Source: JAAYAO01 sp051133435 (lineage in GTDB: Bacteria; Actinomycetota; Actinomycetes; Propionibacteriales; Propionibacteriaceae). Taken from it: a DNA stretch of 64,000 bases. Below are positions 54,754 through 63,474 of this stretch, one piece after another. The stretch covers positions 310,001 through 374,000 of the forward strand of contig NZ_JBPGNY010000004.1 in the NCBI RefSeq assembly GCF_051133435.1. Direction: 5' to 3'. The number at the start of each line of letters is the position of its first letter. Position 1 is the stretch's first letter. The notes under the pieces are model-generated. The model was given only the letters and a program-made list of their open reading frames with translations, made no database searches and was not told where the DNA came from. The translations under genes and the position numbers were made by a program.

Positions 54754-55110
54754 ATGACCGTTCGCGTGATGGCCCTGTTGGCCAAGCATCCCGACATCAG
54801 CCGGGAGGAGTTCATGGAGTACTACCGCACCCAGCACGCGGTGTTGATCAAGCAGATCGCCGACGAGATCTGCGGGTACGAACGCAACTTCGTGGTGCAC
54901 ACCGACGTGATCCGCGGCTCGGACGCCCCCGAGCTGGACTTCGACGTGGTGACGATCATCGACTACCCCAACGAGGAGGCCTATCAGGCCGCCCTGGCCA
55001 AACAGCAGTCCCCCGAGGGCCGCAAGGCGATCCACGAGGACGAGCTGAATCTGTTCGATCAGAGCAAGCTGCGGTACTTCCGGGTGGACGTTCAGCGCTC
55101 GGAGTTCTGA
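54754..55110 (+). CDS. EthD domain-containing protein
   Basis: A 118-residue alpha-beta barrel protein. MALLAKHPDISREEFMEYYRTQHAVL is the typical EthD start with the conserved H in TQHAVL, and YPNEEAYQAALAKQQSPEG follows. The family includes small proteins needed for ether degradation and related monooxygenase-like folds. No partner gene is adjacent, so the role is open. Confidence 0.85.
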   Translation: MTVRVMALLAKHPDISREEFMEYYRTQHAVLIKQIADEICGYERNFVVHTDVIRGSDAPELDFDVVTIIDYPNEEAYQAALAKQQSPEGRKAIHEDELNLFDQSKLRYFRVDVQRSEF

Positions 55111-55127
55111 TCCGACCTGAAACGCCG

Positions 55128-55159
55128 ACAGCGGCCTCCCCCGAAGGGAAGACCGCTGT
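55128..55159. terminator. Hairpin between EthD gene and gltA
   Basis: ACAGCGG ... CCGCTGT, 7-bp stem with inner CCC/GGG pairing, between two converging stop codons. Probably a two-way terminator. Confidence 0.55.
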
Positions 55160-55177
55160 GGACGGTACGGAGAAGAA

Positions 55178-56458
55178 TCAGCCGGGGTAATCCCGGGCGG
55201 CCTCACCGGTGTAGACCTGACGCGGACGGTTGATCTTGTTGTCCGGGTCCTTGACCATTTCGCGCCACTGGGCGATCCAGCCCGGCAGCCGGCCGAGGGC
55301 GAAGAGCACGGTGAAGTAGTTCTCCGGGAAGCCCATCGCCTCGTAGATCAGACCGGTGTAGAAGTCGACGTTCGGGTACAGCTTGCGCTCGATGAAGTAG
55401 TCGTCGTTGAGCGCGGCTTCCTCGAGCTGCAGAGCCAGGTCGAGGAGCTTGTTGTCGGTGCCACGCGACTTGAGGATCTCGTCGGCGTGCTTCTTGATGA
55501 TCGCCGCACGCGGGTCGTAGTTCTTGTAGATCCGGTGTCCGAAGCCCATCAGCTTCACGCCGGACTCACGGTTCTTGACCTTCTTGACGAACTCCTTGAC
55601 GTCCATGCCGGACTTGTCGATGTCCGACAACATCTCCAGCACGGCCTGGTTGGCGCCACCGTGCTTCGGGCCGCTCAGGGCGTTCACGCCGGCGGCGATC
55701 GAGCTGTAGATGTTCGCGTCGGAGGAACCGACCATCCGCACCGTCGAGGTGGAGCAGTTCTGCTCGTGGTCGGCGTGCAGAATCAGCAGCACATCGAGAC
55801 CGCGGACGATGGCCGGGTCGAGTTCGTAGTCCTCGGTCGGCGAACCGAAGGACAGGCGCAGGAAGTTCTCGACGTAGGACAGCTGCGTCTTCGGGTACAG
55901 GAAGGGCTCACCCACGGAGTTCTTGTACGCGTACGCGGCCAGGGTCGGCATCTGGGCCAGCAGGCGGCTGGTGGCCTTTTCGATCTGCTCGTCGTCGCTG
56001 ACCGAGAGCACATCGGTGGAGAAGGTCGACAGGGCCATCAGGCCGGCCGACAGCACCGGCATCGGGTGCGAGCGACGCGGGAAGCAGCGGAACAGGTCGC
56101 GCATCCGCTCGTCGATCATCGCCCGGCGACCGCCCAAGCCCTCTTCGAAGTGGGTCAGTTGTTCCCCGGTGGGGAGTTCGCCATAGATCACCAGGTACAT
56201 CACCTCGGTGAATGTGGACTTCTCCGCGAGTTGCTCGATCGGGTAGCCGCGGTAACGGAGGATGCCCTCGTCACCGTCGATGAAGGTGATCGCCGACCGG
56301 CAGCTGGCGGTGTTGGTGAAACCGGGATCGAGCGTCACATTGCCGGTAGTCTTCAGCAGCTGATTGATCTGGTAGCCGTCGTTGCCTTCAGTAGCCTTCA
56401 CTACCGGGAGCTCGACGGTGTGGTCACCGTGATTCAGCGTGGCTGTGTCCTGGGACAT
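55178..56458 (-). CDS. gltA: Citrate synthase
   Basis: A 426-residue type II (hexameric-type) citrate synthase that condenses oxaloacetate and acetyl-CoA. Active-site motifs: HADHEQNCSTSTVRMVGSS (histidine), ALSGPKHGGANQAVLEML (histidine) and MGFGHRIYKNYDPRA; a catalytic aspartate follows further on. Full length. It is divergent from the transporter gene at 56575. Confidence 0.97.
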   Translation of the reverse strand: MSQDTATLNHGDHTVELPVVKATEGNDGYQINQLLKTTGNVTLDPGFTNTASCRSAITFIDGDEGILRYRGYPIEQLAEKSTFTEVMYLVIYGELPTGEQLTHFEEGLGGRRAMIDERMRDLFRCFPRRSHPMPVLSAGLMALSTFSTDVLSVSDDEQIEKATSRLLAQMPTLAAYAYKNSVGEPFLYPKTQLSYVENFLRLSFGSPTEDYELDPAIVRGLDVLLILHADHEQNCSTSTVRMVGSSDANIYSSIAAGVNALSGPKHGGANQAVLEMLSDIDKSGMDVKEFVKKVKNRESGVKLMGFGHRIYKNYDPRAAIIKKHADEILKSRGTDNKLLDLALQLEEAALNDDYFIERKLYPNVDFYTGLIYEAMGFPENYFTVLFALGRLPGWIAQWREMVKDPDNKINRPRQVYTGEAARDYPG

Positions 56459-56574
56459 ATCCCTCCTTGATCCGGGGTGCGGTCATACCCTATGCCACCC
56501 AAGGAGCTGGTTTCACCTCGAGCCGCGACTGTGGACACCCCACAAAAACGTCCGGCCCGGTACAGTCGCGGTTC

Positions 56575-57255
56575 GTGACCCCACCACCGACCCGAGTACG
56601 CCGCGGAAACTACGACATCGTCGTGGCGGGATTCTGTGCCCTGCTGTTGATCTCGAACATCGGGGCCACGAAATTGATCGAGTTCGGGCCGATCATCACC
56701 GACGGTGGGGCGTTCCTGTTTCCGCTCACCTACATCCTGGGTGATGTGCTCGCCGAGGTGTACGGACTGCGGCGGGCTCGGCGGGCGATCGTGCTCGGTT
56801 TCGCGTTGTCGATCATCGCCTCGCTGACCTTCCTGCTGGTGTTGATCTCTCCACCGGCGGCCGATTGGCCCAAGCAGGAAGCCTGGGAGGCGGTGCTGGG
56901 CTTCGTCCCGCGGATCGTCGCGGCCTCGCTGGTCGGCTATCTGGCGGGCCAGTTGCTGAATGCCTGGGTGCTGGTGAAGATCAAACAACGCACCGGCGAG
57001 CGGAGCCTCTGGGCCCGACTGATCGGTTCCACCCTGGTTGGTGAGGCGGCCGATACCGTGCTGTTCTGCACGATCGCCTTCGCCGGGGAGGTGTCGGGGG
57101 CGACGCTGCTGAACTACATCGCGGTCGGGTACTTCTACAAGGTGCTGGTGGAAGCGCTGTTGTTGCCGATCACCTATCGGGTGGTCGCCCTGGTGCGGGC
57201 CCATGAACCGGACGATGTGCTGGCCGAGGCAGTGCCGCCGGTTCAGCGGGCGTAG
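56575..57255 (+). CDS. Queuosine precursor transporter (YhhQ/VUT family)
   Basis: A 226-residue membrane protein with about six helices. IVVAGFCALLLISNIGATKL, FLFPLTYILGDVLAEVYGLRRAR and LIGSTLVGEAADTVLFC are the hallmark motifs of the YhhQ/VUT family, which imports queuine-type 7-deazaguanine precursors. It converges with tgt and overlaps its 3' end by 13 bp, supporting that role. GTG 56575 has TACAGT eight bases upstream. Longer open frame to 56467 is not supported. Confidence 0.88.
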   Translation: MTPPPTRVRRGNYDIVVAGFCALLLISNIGATKLIEFGPIITDGGAFLFPLTYILGDVLAEVYGLRRARRAIVLGFALSIIASLTFLLVLISPPAADWPKQEAWEAVLGFVPRIVAASLVGYLAGQLLNAWVLVKIKQRTGERSLWARLIGSTLVGEAADTVLFCTIAFAGEVSGATLLNYIAVGYFYKVLVEALLLPITYRVVALVRAHEPDDVLAEAVPPVQRA

Positions 57256-58475
57256 TACCGGCCCAAGAAGTCTTCGCGCAGGGCGTCGAAGTCGCCGTTG
57301 TCGATCGATTCGCGGATGGTGTCGACCAGCCGGATCACGAACCGCTCATTGTGGATGGTGCACAGTGTCGCGGCAAGCATCTCCTTGGCCTTGAACAGAT
57401 GATGCAGGTAGGCGCGGGTGTAGTTGCGGCAGGTGTAACAGTCGCAATCGGCATCGATCGGAGCGAACGACCGTCGGTGCGCCGAGGTGTTGACGTTGAA
57501 CCGGCCGTCGGGGGTGTAGACCGCGGCATTGCGGGCCACCCGGGAGGGCTGCACACAGTCGAAGGTGTCGGCCCCGGCCGCGATCGCGGCGAACAGGTCG
57601 TCGGGTTCGGAGATCCCGAGCAGGTGCCGGGGTTTGTTCTCGGGCAGTTCCTCGCTGCACCACCCGACGATCGTGCCGAGGTTCTCCTTCTCCAGCGCAC
57701 CGCCGATACCGAAGCCGTCGAATCGGGTGCCGTCGACGTCCAACTCGGCCAGGCCGCGGGCGGCTTGCCGGCGCAGGTCTTCGTGTTGGGCGCCCTGCAC
57801 CACCCCGAACAAGGCCTGGTAGGGCTTGCCGGTGCGCTGCTCGGTGAGTTCGCGGTGGGCGCGCAGGCAGCGTTCGGCCCAGGCGTGGGTGCGGGCCACC
57901 GAACGTTCCTGATACCCGCGGGTGTTGCGCAAGGTGGTCAGTTCGTCGAAGGCGAAGATGATGTCGGCGCCCAGTTCGTGCTGGATGCGCATCGAGATCT
58001 CGGGGGTGAACCGGTGCGGGTCACCGTTGATGTGCGAGGTGAAGGTGACCCCGTCGTCGTCGACGTGGGCCAGCCGGGTTTTGCCCTCGGCGATCACATC
58101 GTCGTCGGCGACCCCGTCGTGGTCCATCGCCAGGACCTTCTTGAACCCGACCCCGAGGCTCATCACCTGGAAGCCGCCGGAGTCGGTGAAGGTCGGGCCC
58201 GGCCAGTTCATGAACCGGCCCAGGCCCCCGGCTTCGTCGACGATGTCGGAGCCGGGTTGCAGGTAGAGGTGGTAGGCGTTGGCCAGTACCGCCTGGGCAC
58301 CGACCGCGGCCACCGCTTCGGGCAGTACCGCCTTGACGGTGGCCTTGGTGCCGACCGGAATGAAGGCGGGGGTGTGGATCTGCCCGTGCGGGGTGGAAAT
58401 CACCCCACTACGACCGAGCCCGCCCGGCAAAGCCGAGCGGGTCTCGAAATCGAAGCTGGTGTTCAGCGCTGTCAG
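57243..58475 (-). CDS. tgt: tRNA-guanine transglycosylase, probable CTG start
   Basis: A 410-residue enzyme that inserts queuine or preQ1 at tRNA position 34. Motifs: TPAFIPVGTKATVKAV, FTDSGGFQVMSLG (catalytic Asp region), GIGGALEKENLG-like stretch, DTFDCVQPSRVARNA, and the zinc site CDCYTC with a downstream histidine. CTG 58475 overlaps the hup stop as CTGA and restores the conserved start TALNTSFDFE. The next usable codon, TTG 58430, would remove the first strand. It acts with the transporter that converges on it. Confidence 0.93.
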   Translation of the reverse strand: MTALNTSFDFETRSALPGGLGRSGVISTPHGQIHTPAFIPVGTKATVKAVLPEAVAAVGAQAVLANAYHLYLQPGSDIVDEAGGLGRFMNWPGPTFTDSGGFQVMSLGVGFKKVLAMDHDGVADDDVIAEGKTRLAHVDDDGVTFTSHINGDPHRFTPEISMRIQHELGADIIFAFDELTTLRNTRGYQERSVARTHAWAERCLRAHRELTEQRTGKPYQALFGVVQGAQHEDLRRQAARGLAELDVDGTRFDGFGIGGALEKENLGTIVGWCSEELPENKPRHLLGISEPDDLFAAIAAGADTFDCVQPSRVARNAAVYTPDGRFNVNTSAHRRSFAPIDADCDCYTCRNYTRAYLHHLFKAKEMLAATLCTIHNERFVIRLVDTIRESIDNGDFDALREDFLGRYYAR

Positions 58476-58747
58476 CCCTTGACGGCGCGCTTGAGGGTGG
58501 TGCCGGCCGAGAGCTTCACCGACTTGCCGGCCGGGATTTCCATCTCGGCACCGGTCTGCGGGTTGCGTCCCTTGCGGGCGGCGCGGTCGACGACCTCCAT
58601 GGTCAACAGACCCGGGATCTGCACCTTCTCGCCGGCCTTGGCGGCCGACTCGAGGGTTTCGCCGAAGGCGTCGATCACCGAGGCGGTGTCCTTCTGGGTC
58701 AGACCGGTCTTCTTGGCAATCGCTTCGACGAGGTCCTTGCGCTGCAT
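58472..58747 (-). CDS. hup: HU family DNA-binding protein
   Basis: A 91-residue nucleoid protein. It starts MQRKDLVEAIAKKTGLTQKD; the DNA-binding arm is RKGRNPQTGAEMEIPAGKSV. ATG 58747 follows GGAGGAAAG. Unusually, tgt begins inside its stop codon, so the two are coupled. Confidence 0.94.
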   Translation of the reverse strand: MQRKDLVEAIAKKTGLTQKDTASVIDAFGETLESAAKAGEKVQIPGLLTMEVVDRAARKGRNPQTGAEMEIPAGKSVKLSAGTTLKRAVKG

Positions 58748-58914
58748 ACTTTCCTCCTGAGACAGGTAGGGGCTCAACGTTCCATCGGACGTGTGCCCGA
58801 TCGTTGGCGACAGTAGTTGAATTTCCGCATCACACCAAGGATTTCGGGGCCTGATCGGGCGTGTTGCCGGGTTTTTTGGCCCGGATCGGGGCAATTCGGG
58901 GCTTTTCGGCCCCT

Positions 58915-59652
58915 TCAGCGGGTGGTCAGCACCTGTAGTTGGGCCAAGCCGACCACGCCGGCGGTGGAGGTGCGCAGCACCCCGTCCGACAGCAGGACGG
59001 GCCGGGCCCCGGCCGAGATCAGCAACTCCAGTTCCTCATCACTGATGCCACCTTCGGGGCCGGTGATGAACAGCACCTCGCCCTGTTCGGGCAATGGCAG
59101 CTCGGCCAGGGGGGCGGTGGCGGTCTCGTGCCAGATCAGCGCCAGGTCGGCCGCCGCCACCCGCGGCAGGAGCTGTTTGGTGGTCATCGGGCCGGTGACC
59201 TCGGGAATCCGCAGCCGGCGGGATTGTTTCGTCGATTCGCGGGCGGTGTTGCGCCACCGGGCCAGTGCTTTGGGTGCCTTCTCGGCCGACCAGCGGGCGA
59301 TCGAGCGGGACGCCTGCCAGGCGATCACCTCGTCGATGCCCTGTTCGGTGAGCATTTCGACGGCCAACTCCGAGCGATCACCCTTGGCGATGGCCTGTAC
59401 CGCCACCCAGCGGTGGGCGGCGGGTGGACGCCGGCGGTGCTCGTCGACCTCGATGGTGAGGGTGTCTTTGCCGGCGGCGGTGACGGTGCCGGCCACCGCG
59501 AATCCGTCGCCGTCGCCGATCACGACCCGTTCGCCGGGGCCGATCCGGCGTACGGTCGCGGCATGCCGGGCCTCGGGGCCGGTCAGGGTCCAACTGTCCC
59601 CCACCCGGGGTGGTCGGCCGTCGAAATCGGCCAGGAAGAGGGCCTCGGTCAT
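58915..59652 (-). CDS. rsmE: 16S rRNA (uracil1498-N3)-methyltransferase
   Basis: A 245-residue SPOUT methyltransferase. The N-terminal PUA-like domain contains LTGPEARHAATVRRIGPGERV. The C-terminal knot has ITGPEGGISDEEL and LSDGVLRTSTAGVVGLA. The ATG overlaps the iron ATPase stop by four bases. The ancestral partner dnaJ is separated from it by the three transporter genes. Confidence 0.94.
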   Translation of the reverse strand: MTEALFLADFDGRPPRVGDSWTLTGPEARHAATVRRIGPGERVVIGDGDGFAVAGTVTAAGKDTLTIEVDEHRRRPPAAHRWVAVQAIAKGDRSELAVEMLTEQGIDEVIAWQASRSIARWSAEKAPKALARWRNTARESTKQSRRLRIPEVTGPMTTKQLLPRVAAADLALIWHETATAPLAELPLPEQGEVLFITGPEGGISDEELELLISAGARPVLLSDGVLRTSTAGVVGLAQLQVLTTR

Positions 59653-60755
59653 GCGTCGGCCGGCAGGTCGAGCGATTCGGCGCCGACTTCGTCCGCCGCT
59701 GTCGCAGCATCGGGGAGGACGCCCTCGGGCAGGGGGTCCAGCCCCACGGCGGGTCCGGTGATTTCCAGGCCGACCCGCTGGCCGGGTTCGGGAATCAGTC
59801 CGGCTCCGGCCATCACCCGGGCGGCGATCAGCCGGTCACCCACCAGGACGCGGACGGTGGTGTCGTGGCCGTGGTATTCGAGTTCATCGACCTCGCCGTT
59901 GATCTCGGCACGTTCTTCGGTGAGCCGCACCTGTTCGGGACGGATCACCACATGGGCGCCGGAGCGTTCGGTGGCCAGCGTGCCCAACACGGTGTGCACC
60001 TGTCGGGGGTTCGGCCGGTCGAGCACCTCGAGCACATTCGCCTCACCGACGAAGCGGGCCACCCATTCGTCGGCCGGTTGCCGGTAGATCTCCGAGGGGG
60101 TGCCGCACTGACGGATCTGTCCGGCGTTCATCACCGCCACGGTGTCGGCCATCGACAGGGCCTCACCCTGATCGTGGGTGACCAGAATGCCGGTGGCGCC
60201 GTCGGCGTCCAGGGCGGCCCGGACGTCCTTGCGCAGCCCGACGCGCAGGGCGGCGTCCAGGGCGCTGAAGGGTTCGTCCAGCAGGACCAGGGGCGGACGC
60301 GGGGCCAGGGCACGGCCCACCGCGACACGTTGACGCATGCCGCCGGAGAGTTCCTCGGGGCGGCGGTCGGCGAAACCGGGCAGGCCGACCAGTTCCAGGC
60401 ACTCCTCCACCCGGGCCCGTCGGGCGGTGCCGCTCATCGAGGTCAGTCCGAAGCCGACGTTCTCGCCCACGCTCAGGTGCGGAAACAGGGCCCCTTCCTG
60501 GGGCACGATCGCGACCTGGCGGCGGTGTGCCGGCAGGTGGGTGCCGGTACCGGCCACCAGCCGGTCGCCGATGCGGATCTCACCGGCGTCGATACGTTCG
60601 AAACCGGCCATGCAACGCAGCAGGGTGGTTTTGCCGCAGCCCGAGGGGCCCAGCACCGCCATGAACCCGCCGGCGGCCAGTTCCAGGGAGACATCGCGCA
60701 GCACGGGGTTGGCGCCGAAGGACTTGTCGACGCCTCGAATCTGCACGTTGCTCAC
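59649..60755 (-). CDS. fbpC: Ferric iron ABC transporter ATP-binding protein
   Basis: A 368-residue ATPase with Walker A GPSGCGKTTLLRC, signature LSGGMRQRVAVGRALA, Walker B LVLLDEPFSALD, H-loop VTHDQGEA and a C-terminal TOBE-like domain (about 250-350). It is of the FbpC/PotA type. GTG 60755 overlaps the permease stop (GTGA). Iron as substrate is inferred from the partner binding protein and the iron box upstream. Confidence 0.9.
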   Translation of the reverse strand: MSNVQIRGVDKSFGANPVLRDVSLELAAGGFMAVLGPSGCGKTTLLRCMAGFERIDAGEIRIGDRLVAGTGTHLPAHRRQVAIVPQEGALFPHLSVGENVGFGLTSMSGTARRARVEECLELVGLPGFADRRPEELSGGMRQRVAVGRALAPRPPLVLLDEPFSALDAALRVGLRKDVRAALDADGATGILVTHDQGEALSMADTVAVMNAGQIRQCGTPSEIYRQPADEWVARFVGEANVLEVLDRPNPRQVHTVLGTLATERSGAHVVIRPEQVRLTEERAEINGEVDELEYHGHDTTVRVLVGDRLIAARVMAGAGLIPEPGQRVGLEITGPAVGLDPLPEGVLPDAATAADEVGAESLDLPADA

Positions 60756-62302
60756 GTAGCCGCCTTCCCGACGATGCCGGCGCGGTGCACCAGAACCCAC
60801 ATCGGCACCGCCGCCAACAGGATCAGCAACACCGCATAGGGTGCCGCTTCAGCGTAGCGCTGATAGGTCGTGGCACCCCACAACTCGGTGGCCAGGGTGT
60901 GCAAACCGGTGGGACGCAGCATCAACGTGGCGGGGAGTTCTTTCATGCAGGCCAGGAAGGCCAGCGCCGCCCCCGCCCCCAGGCCGGGGGTCAGCAGGGG
61001 CACGGTGATCCGCCGGAACCGGGCCAGGGGCCCCACGCCGAGGCTGGCGGCGGCCTCCAACAGGCCCGGGGAGGCCTTCGCCGCGGCGGTGGCGATCGAA
61101 GCCAGGGCGAGCGGAATGAACAAGGTGGCGTAGGCGAAGGCCAGCAGCCAGGTGGTTTGGTACAGCGGACGCACCAGGTTGATGCCCAGGTACACCAGCG
61201 ACAGGCCGACCACCACCCCGGGCAGGCTGTGGCCGAGGTAGGCGGCGCGTTCGGTCCACCGGGCGATCCGGCCGGGTGCGTGGGCCGCGAGCACACCCAG
61301 CGGCAGGGCCAACACCACCGTGGTCAACGCCCCGGCCGCCGACACCCCGACCGAACCTAGCGCGGCACTGATCAATCGGGCGGCCGAATCGGGACGGGAG
61401 GTGCCCTCGAGGAACCAGTCGATGGTGCTGGCGATCGGCACCCCCAGGGTGAGCACCCCACCGGCGAGGATCACCGCGAAGACCGCCCAGCGGGCCTTGC
61501 CCAGGCGCAGGGTGGTGCGCGGATGGCTCAGGTAGATGGTGTCCAGCCGGGCCCCGCGGCGGCGCACGATGGCTTCGATCAGCAGGAACAGCACCGTGAT
61601 CAGCAACAACACCGTCGACAGGCCGAAGGCGCTCTGCCGGTCGAAGCCGGCGCTGAAGGCGGTGAAGATGGCGCGGGTGAAGGTGTCGACCCGCAGAATC
61701 GCCACCGCGCCGAAGTCGGACAGCACGTACAGCACCACCAGCAACAGTCCCCCGGCCACCGCGGGACTGACCTGCGGCAGGGTCACGCGCAGCAGCACCG
61801 AGACCGGGGAATGGCCGAGGCTGCGGGCGACTTCTTCCTGGGAGACGTCGGCCTGGGCCATCGCCGCGGCCACCGGCAGGAAGACATAGGGCGTGCTGTA
61901 GAGGGTGAGCACCACCACCGCCGACCAGAAACCGTCGAACTGTGCCGGTGACCCCCACAGGTTGCCCACGGTGAGCCAGTTGAAGGCGGCCACATAGCTC
62001 GGGATCGCCAGCGGCAGGGCCATCAGCACCGCGAAGAAGCGCCGGAACGGCAGATCGGTGCGGGTGACCAGGAAGGCACACACCCCGGCCAGCAGGGTCG
62101 CGGCGAAGCCCACCACCGCAGCCAGCAACAAGGTGGTGGCGGTCAACCGGCCGACCCGCGGCGTCCACACCAACTCCCACCATTCGCCCGGCCCGGTACC
62201 GATCGTGCGAATGATCAGGTAGCCGATGGGCAACAGCGCAACCGCCGCGGCGAGCAATGCCGCGGCGGTCAGCGCCGGTGGTAAGCGGTGTGCTCGAGTC
62301 AG
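60752..62302 (-). CDS. fbpB: Ferric iron ABC transporter permease, probable CTG start
   Basis: A 516-residue fused permease of the FbpB type with two six-helix halves. EAA-like loops are visible in each (EEVARSLGHSPVSVLLRVTLP and LLEAAASLGVGPLARFRRITVP). No ATG or GTG gives a complete first helix; TTG 62257 starts inside it. CTG 62302 overlaps the binding-protein stop as CTGA and adds TRAHRLPPALTAAA, restoring a basic N-terminus before helix 1. Second gene of the operon. Confidence 0.9.
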   Translation of the reverse strand: MTRAHRLPPALTAAALLAAAVALLPIGYLIIRTIGTGPGEWWELVWTPRVGRLTATTLLLAAVVGFAATLLAGVCAFLVTRTDLPFRRFFAVLMALPLAIPSYVAAFNWLTVGNLWGSPAQFDGFWSAVVVLTLYSTPYVFLPVAAAMAQADVSQEEVARSLGHSPVSVLLRVTLPQVSPAVAGGLLLVVLYVLSDFGAVAILRVDTFTRAIFTAFSAGFDRQSAFGLSTVLLLITVLFLLIEAIVRRRGARLDTIYLSHPRTTLRLGKARWAVFAVILAGGVLTLGVPIASTIDWFLEGTSRPDSAARLISAALGSVGVSAAGALTTVVLALPLGVLAAHAPGRIARWTERAAYLGHSLPGVVVGLSLVYLGINLVRPLYQTTWLLAFAYATLFIPLALASIATAAAKASPGLLEAAASLGVGPLARFRRITVPLLTPGLGAGAALAFLACMKELPATLMLRPTGLHTLATELWGATTYQRYAEAAPYAVLLILLAAVPMWVLVHRAGIVGKAAT

Positions 62303-63351
62303 CTCAACCCTGCCTCACTGATCATCTGGACGGTCTCCTGCAGACCTTCCAGGTCGTTGAGGTCGACGTCGGGTGCCTGCAGGTCCTTCAGCGGCGGAAC
62401 CCCTTCGGGCCCGTCGACCCCACCGGCCAGAGGGTACTCGCCGGTTTGCTCACGGAAGTACTCCTGACCCGATTTGCTCAAAACGTGATCGATGAACTCC
62501 TGGGCGTCGCCGTCCTTCTGCTCGCCGACCAGGGCGACACCGGAGACGTTGATCAGGCCGCCGACGTCACCGTCGGGGAAGAAGTGCAGGGCGGCGGGGA
62601 ACTCGTCGATGCTCTTCCCGGCCTCCTTGGCCGATTCGACCACGTAGTAGTGATTCACCAGGCCCACGTCGAGGGTGCCGTCGGCCACCTCGGAGACGAT
62701 GGCGCCGTTCTTCTCACGGATCTGCGGCTCGTTGGCGGCCAAGGCCTTGAGCCACTCACGGGTGCGGTCATCGCCCATTTCGACCCGCATCGCGGTGACG
62801 AAGGCCTGGAAGGAGGCGTTGGTGGGGGCCACCCCGACCCGTCCCTTCCACTTCGGTTCGGTCAACTCCATCACCGACTTCGGCAGATCGCCCTCGGAGA
62901 CCTTGTCGCGGTTGTAGACCAGCACCCGGGCACGGCCGGTGACCCCCACCCAGGTGCCGTCCTTGGCGCGGTAGGTCTCGTCGACCAGGTCGAGGGTCTC
63001 CGACGGCAGGGCGGTCAGGATGCCCTCCTTGCTGGTGGCCGCCAGAGCGCCGGCGTCCTGGGCCAGGAAGAGGTCGGCCGGGGAACGGTCGCCCTCCTCG
63101 ATCAGTTGGGCGGCCATCTCGGCGGTCTTGCCGTAACGCACCTCGACGGTGATGCCGGACTTCTCGCTGAACTCGTCGATCAGCGGCTGGACCAACTTTT
63201 CGTCGCGGCCACTGTAGATCGTGAGCTTCTTGTCGCTTTCCCCCTCAGGGGTGTCGGTGGTGGTGTCGTTATTACTGCAGGCGGCCAGCGACAGGCCGAG
63301 CAGCAGCGCGCTCAGGGCGGCGAGCGGGCGCCGGGACGTGGCGAACGTCAT
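62299..63351 (-). CDS. fbpA: Ferric iron-binding lipoprotein of ABC transporter
   Basis: A 350-residue extracellular binding lipoprotein. The signal peptide ends in the lipobox LAAC (ALLLGLSLAACSNNDTT). The mature part is an FbpA/FutA-like binding protein: LTIYSGRDEKLVQPLIDEF near the start and VGLVNHYYVVESAKE with the tyrosine pair typical of iron ligands. ATG 63351 follows GAGGAG. It is the first gene behind a DtxR/IdeR-type box. Confidence 0.92.
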   Translation of the reverse strand: MTFATSRRPLAALSALLLGLSLAACSNNDTTTDTPEGESDKKLTIYSGRDEKLVQPLIDEFSEKSGITVEVRYGKTAEMAAQLIEEGDRSPADLFLAQDAGALAATSKEGILTALPSETLDLVDETYRAKDGTWVGVTGRARVLVYNRDKVSEGDLPKSVMELTEPKWKGRVGVAPTNASFQAFVTAMRVEMGDDRTREWLKALAANEPQIREKNGAIVSEVADGTLDVGLVNHYYVVESAKEAGKSIDEFPAALHFFPDGDVGGLINVSGVALVGEQKDGDAQEFIDHVLSKSGQEYFREQTGEYPLAGGVDGPEGVPPLKDLQAPDVDLNDLEGLQETVQMISEAGLS

Positions 63352-63372
63352 CAAAGAACTCCTCGGGTGAAG

Positions 63373-63391
63373 TAAGGTAAGGGTAACCTAA
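63373..63391 (-). promoter_or_regulatory. DtxR/IdeR-type iron box
   Basis: On the minus strand the 19-base site reads TTAGGTTACCCTTACCTTA, close to the DtxR/IdeR consensus TTAGGTTAGGCTAACCTAA. It lies 22 bp upstream of the fbpA start, where binding of the iron-loaded repressor would block transcription. Confidence 0.85.
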
Positions 63392-63474
63392 TCCCAACGA
63401 GCGGTCCGTGCAACCATCTCCTTGCCCAGTGAGACGGCGCCCCCGGATCCCGTGCCCCGGCCCGTCCCGAACGC

